Shown piece by piece: positions 63,743 through 64,000 of a DNA stretch of 64,000 bases. A model generated the notes under the pieces. It made no database searches, was not told where the DNA came from, and was given only the letters and a program-made list of their open reading frames with translations. The stretch's first letter is position 1. Each line of letters begins with the position of its first letter. The translations under genes and the position numbers were made by a program. The stretch is taken from the NCBI GenBank assembly GCA_965200765.1, contig OZ241380.1, positions 434,001-498,000 of the forward strand, given 5' to 3'. Origin of the DNA: G965200765 sp965200765 (lineage in GTDB: Bacteria; Pseudomonadota; Gammaproteobacteria; Arenicellales; JAJDZL01).

Positions 63743-64000
63743 TTACGATAGAGGCGTGTTTTTCAGATTTGCCAACTTCTTCTGAGCCGTCCGGCTCATC
63801 CTTTTCAATTGCTTTTTGATTCTATGATTAGACTCAAAAGCCTCTGTGCAACGACTTCCATAACTGTAGAAATTTCTTGCATTAACTGGTGTAAAACGTC
63901 GATACAAGCTCTTGGTAAAGACCTTTTTAGATCTACCCGCTTCATACTCTGATTTAGCTTTTGTGTCGGCATGCTTAATTGATCTTTGTAGTTTACATTT
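63743..64000 (-). CDS. 3' end of an unidentified gene running in from the right edge
   Basis: The minus-strand frame is open from the last base of the window to TAA at 63743, 85 codons without a stop. The product is rich in Lys and Arg (EAGRSKKVFTKSLYRRFTPV, later HRIKKQLKRMSRTAQKKLAN). No family recognised. Openness over 258 bases is modest evidence, but the composition resembles a real basic C-terminus. Confidence 0.4.
   Translation of the reverse strand, partial: KCKLQRSIKHADTKAKSEYEAGRSKKVFTKSLYRRFTPVNARNFYSYGSRCTEAFESNHRIKKQLKRMSRTAQKKLANLKNTPLS

Noticed and set aside
1..64000. tRNA or rRNA genes
   Set aside because: Gaps were scanned for the T-loop consensus and cloverleaf arms; none was convincing.

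Overview
This window reads as a chromosomal segment of a gammaproteobacterium. The clues are a fis-like gene translationally coupled to purH and followed by purD and purE, a tsaC-hemF-waaA run (waaA implies a lipopolysaccharide outer membrane), an ATP-type PEP carboxykinase, and a PotDBCA-type transporter. A catabolic cluster for ectoine suggests a marine, saline or host-associated life. Base composition looks moderate in the core genes and clearly AT-richer in the second half. The species cannot be named from this sequence.

Layout. (1) 1-6.9 kb: the 3' part of a NorD/CbbO-type VWA protein, a 40-bp tandem repeat array, a fic gene split by a complete IS5-family element, and a NERD-UvrD-type helicase. 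(2) 6.9-15.5 kb: metabolism. A PhyH-type dioxygenase, eutB, eutC, doeA and doeB (ectoine/hydroxyectoine breakdown), a Sel1-repeat protein, an orphan TctC-type binding protein with a strong terminator, and a ketopantoate-reductase-type protein. (3) 15.5-16.6 kb: a Panacea-type toxin-antitoxin pair. (4) 17.4-24.5 kb: pckA, pcm, a GntR/FCD regulator, fis, purH, purD, purE. (5) 24.5-27.8 kb: a small accessory patch with IS relics, an AbiJ-like gene and a decaying HEPN/MNT pair. (6) 27.9-36.1 kb: tsaC-hemF-waaA, a polyamine-type ABC transporter and argC.

From about 36.6 kb to the end the window is a defence island heavily mixed with transposon debris. It holds an orphan DGQHR-domain gene; a four-gene ubiquitin-like conjugation locus (ubiquitin-like protein, E2-like, JAB-E1 fusion, ClpP/SDH-type serine protease) in which both E1 and E2 appear to lack the usual catalytic cysteine; a KAP-family NTPase; a SIR2-HerA system with a KTSC-domain gene at its 3' end, plus the relic of a second herA-KTSC copy; a prophage scrap with a broken terminase; a HEPN-like protein; and three paralogous PD-(D/E)XK nuclease genes. 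Two of these nucleases, and two further places where a nuclease has been lost, share a repeated upstream segment.

The two most interesting parts are the cysteine-poor ubiquitin-like operon (38.9-42.2 kb) and the nuclease/repeat/transposase-relic array (47.2-63.3 kb). All function calls rest on motif recognition by eye; no database search was run.
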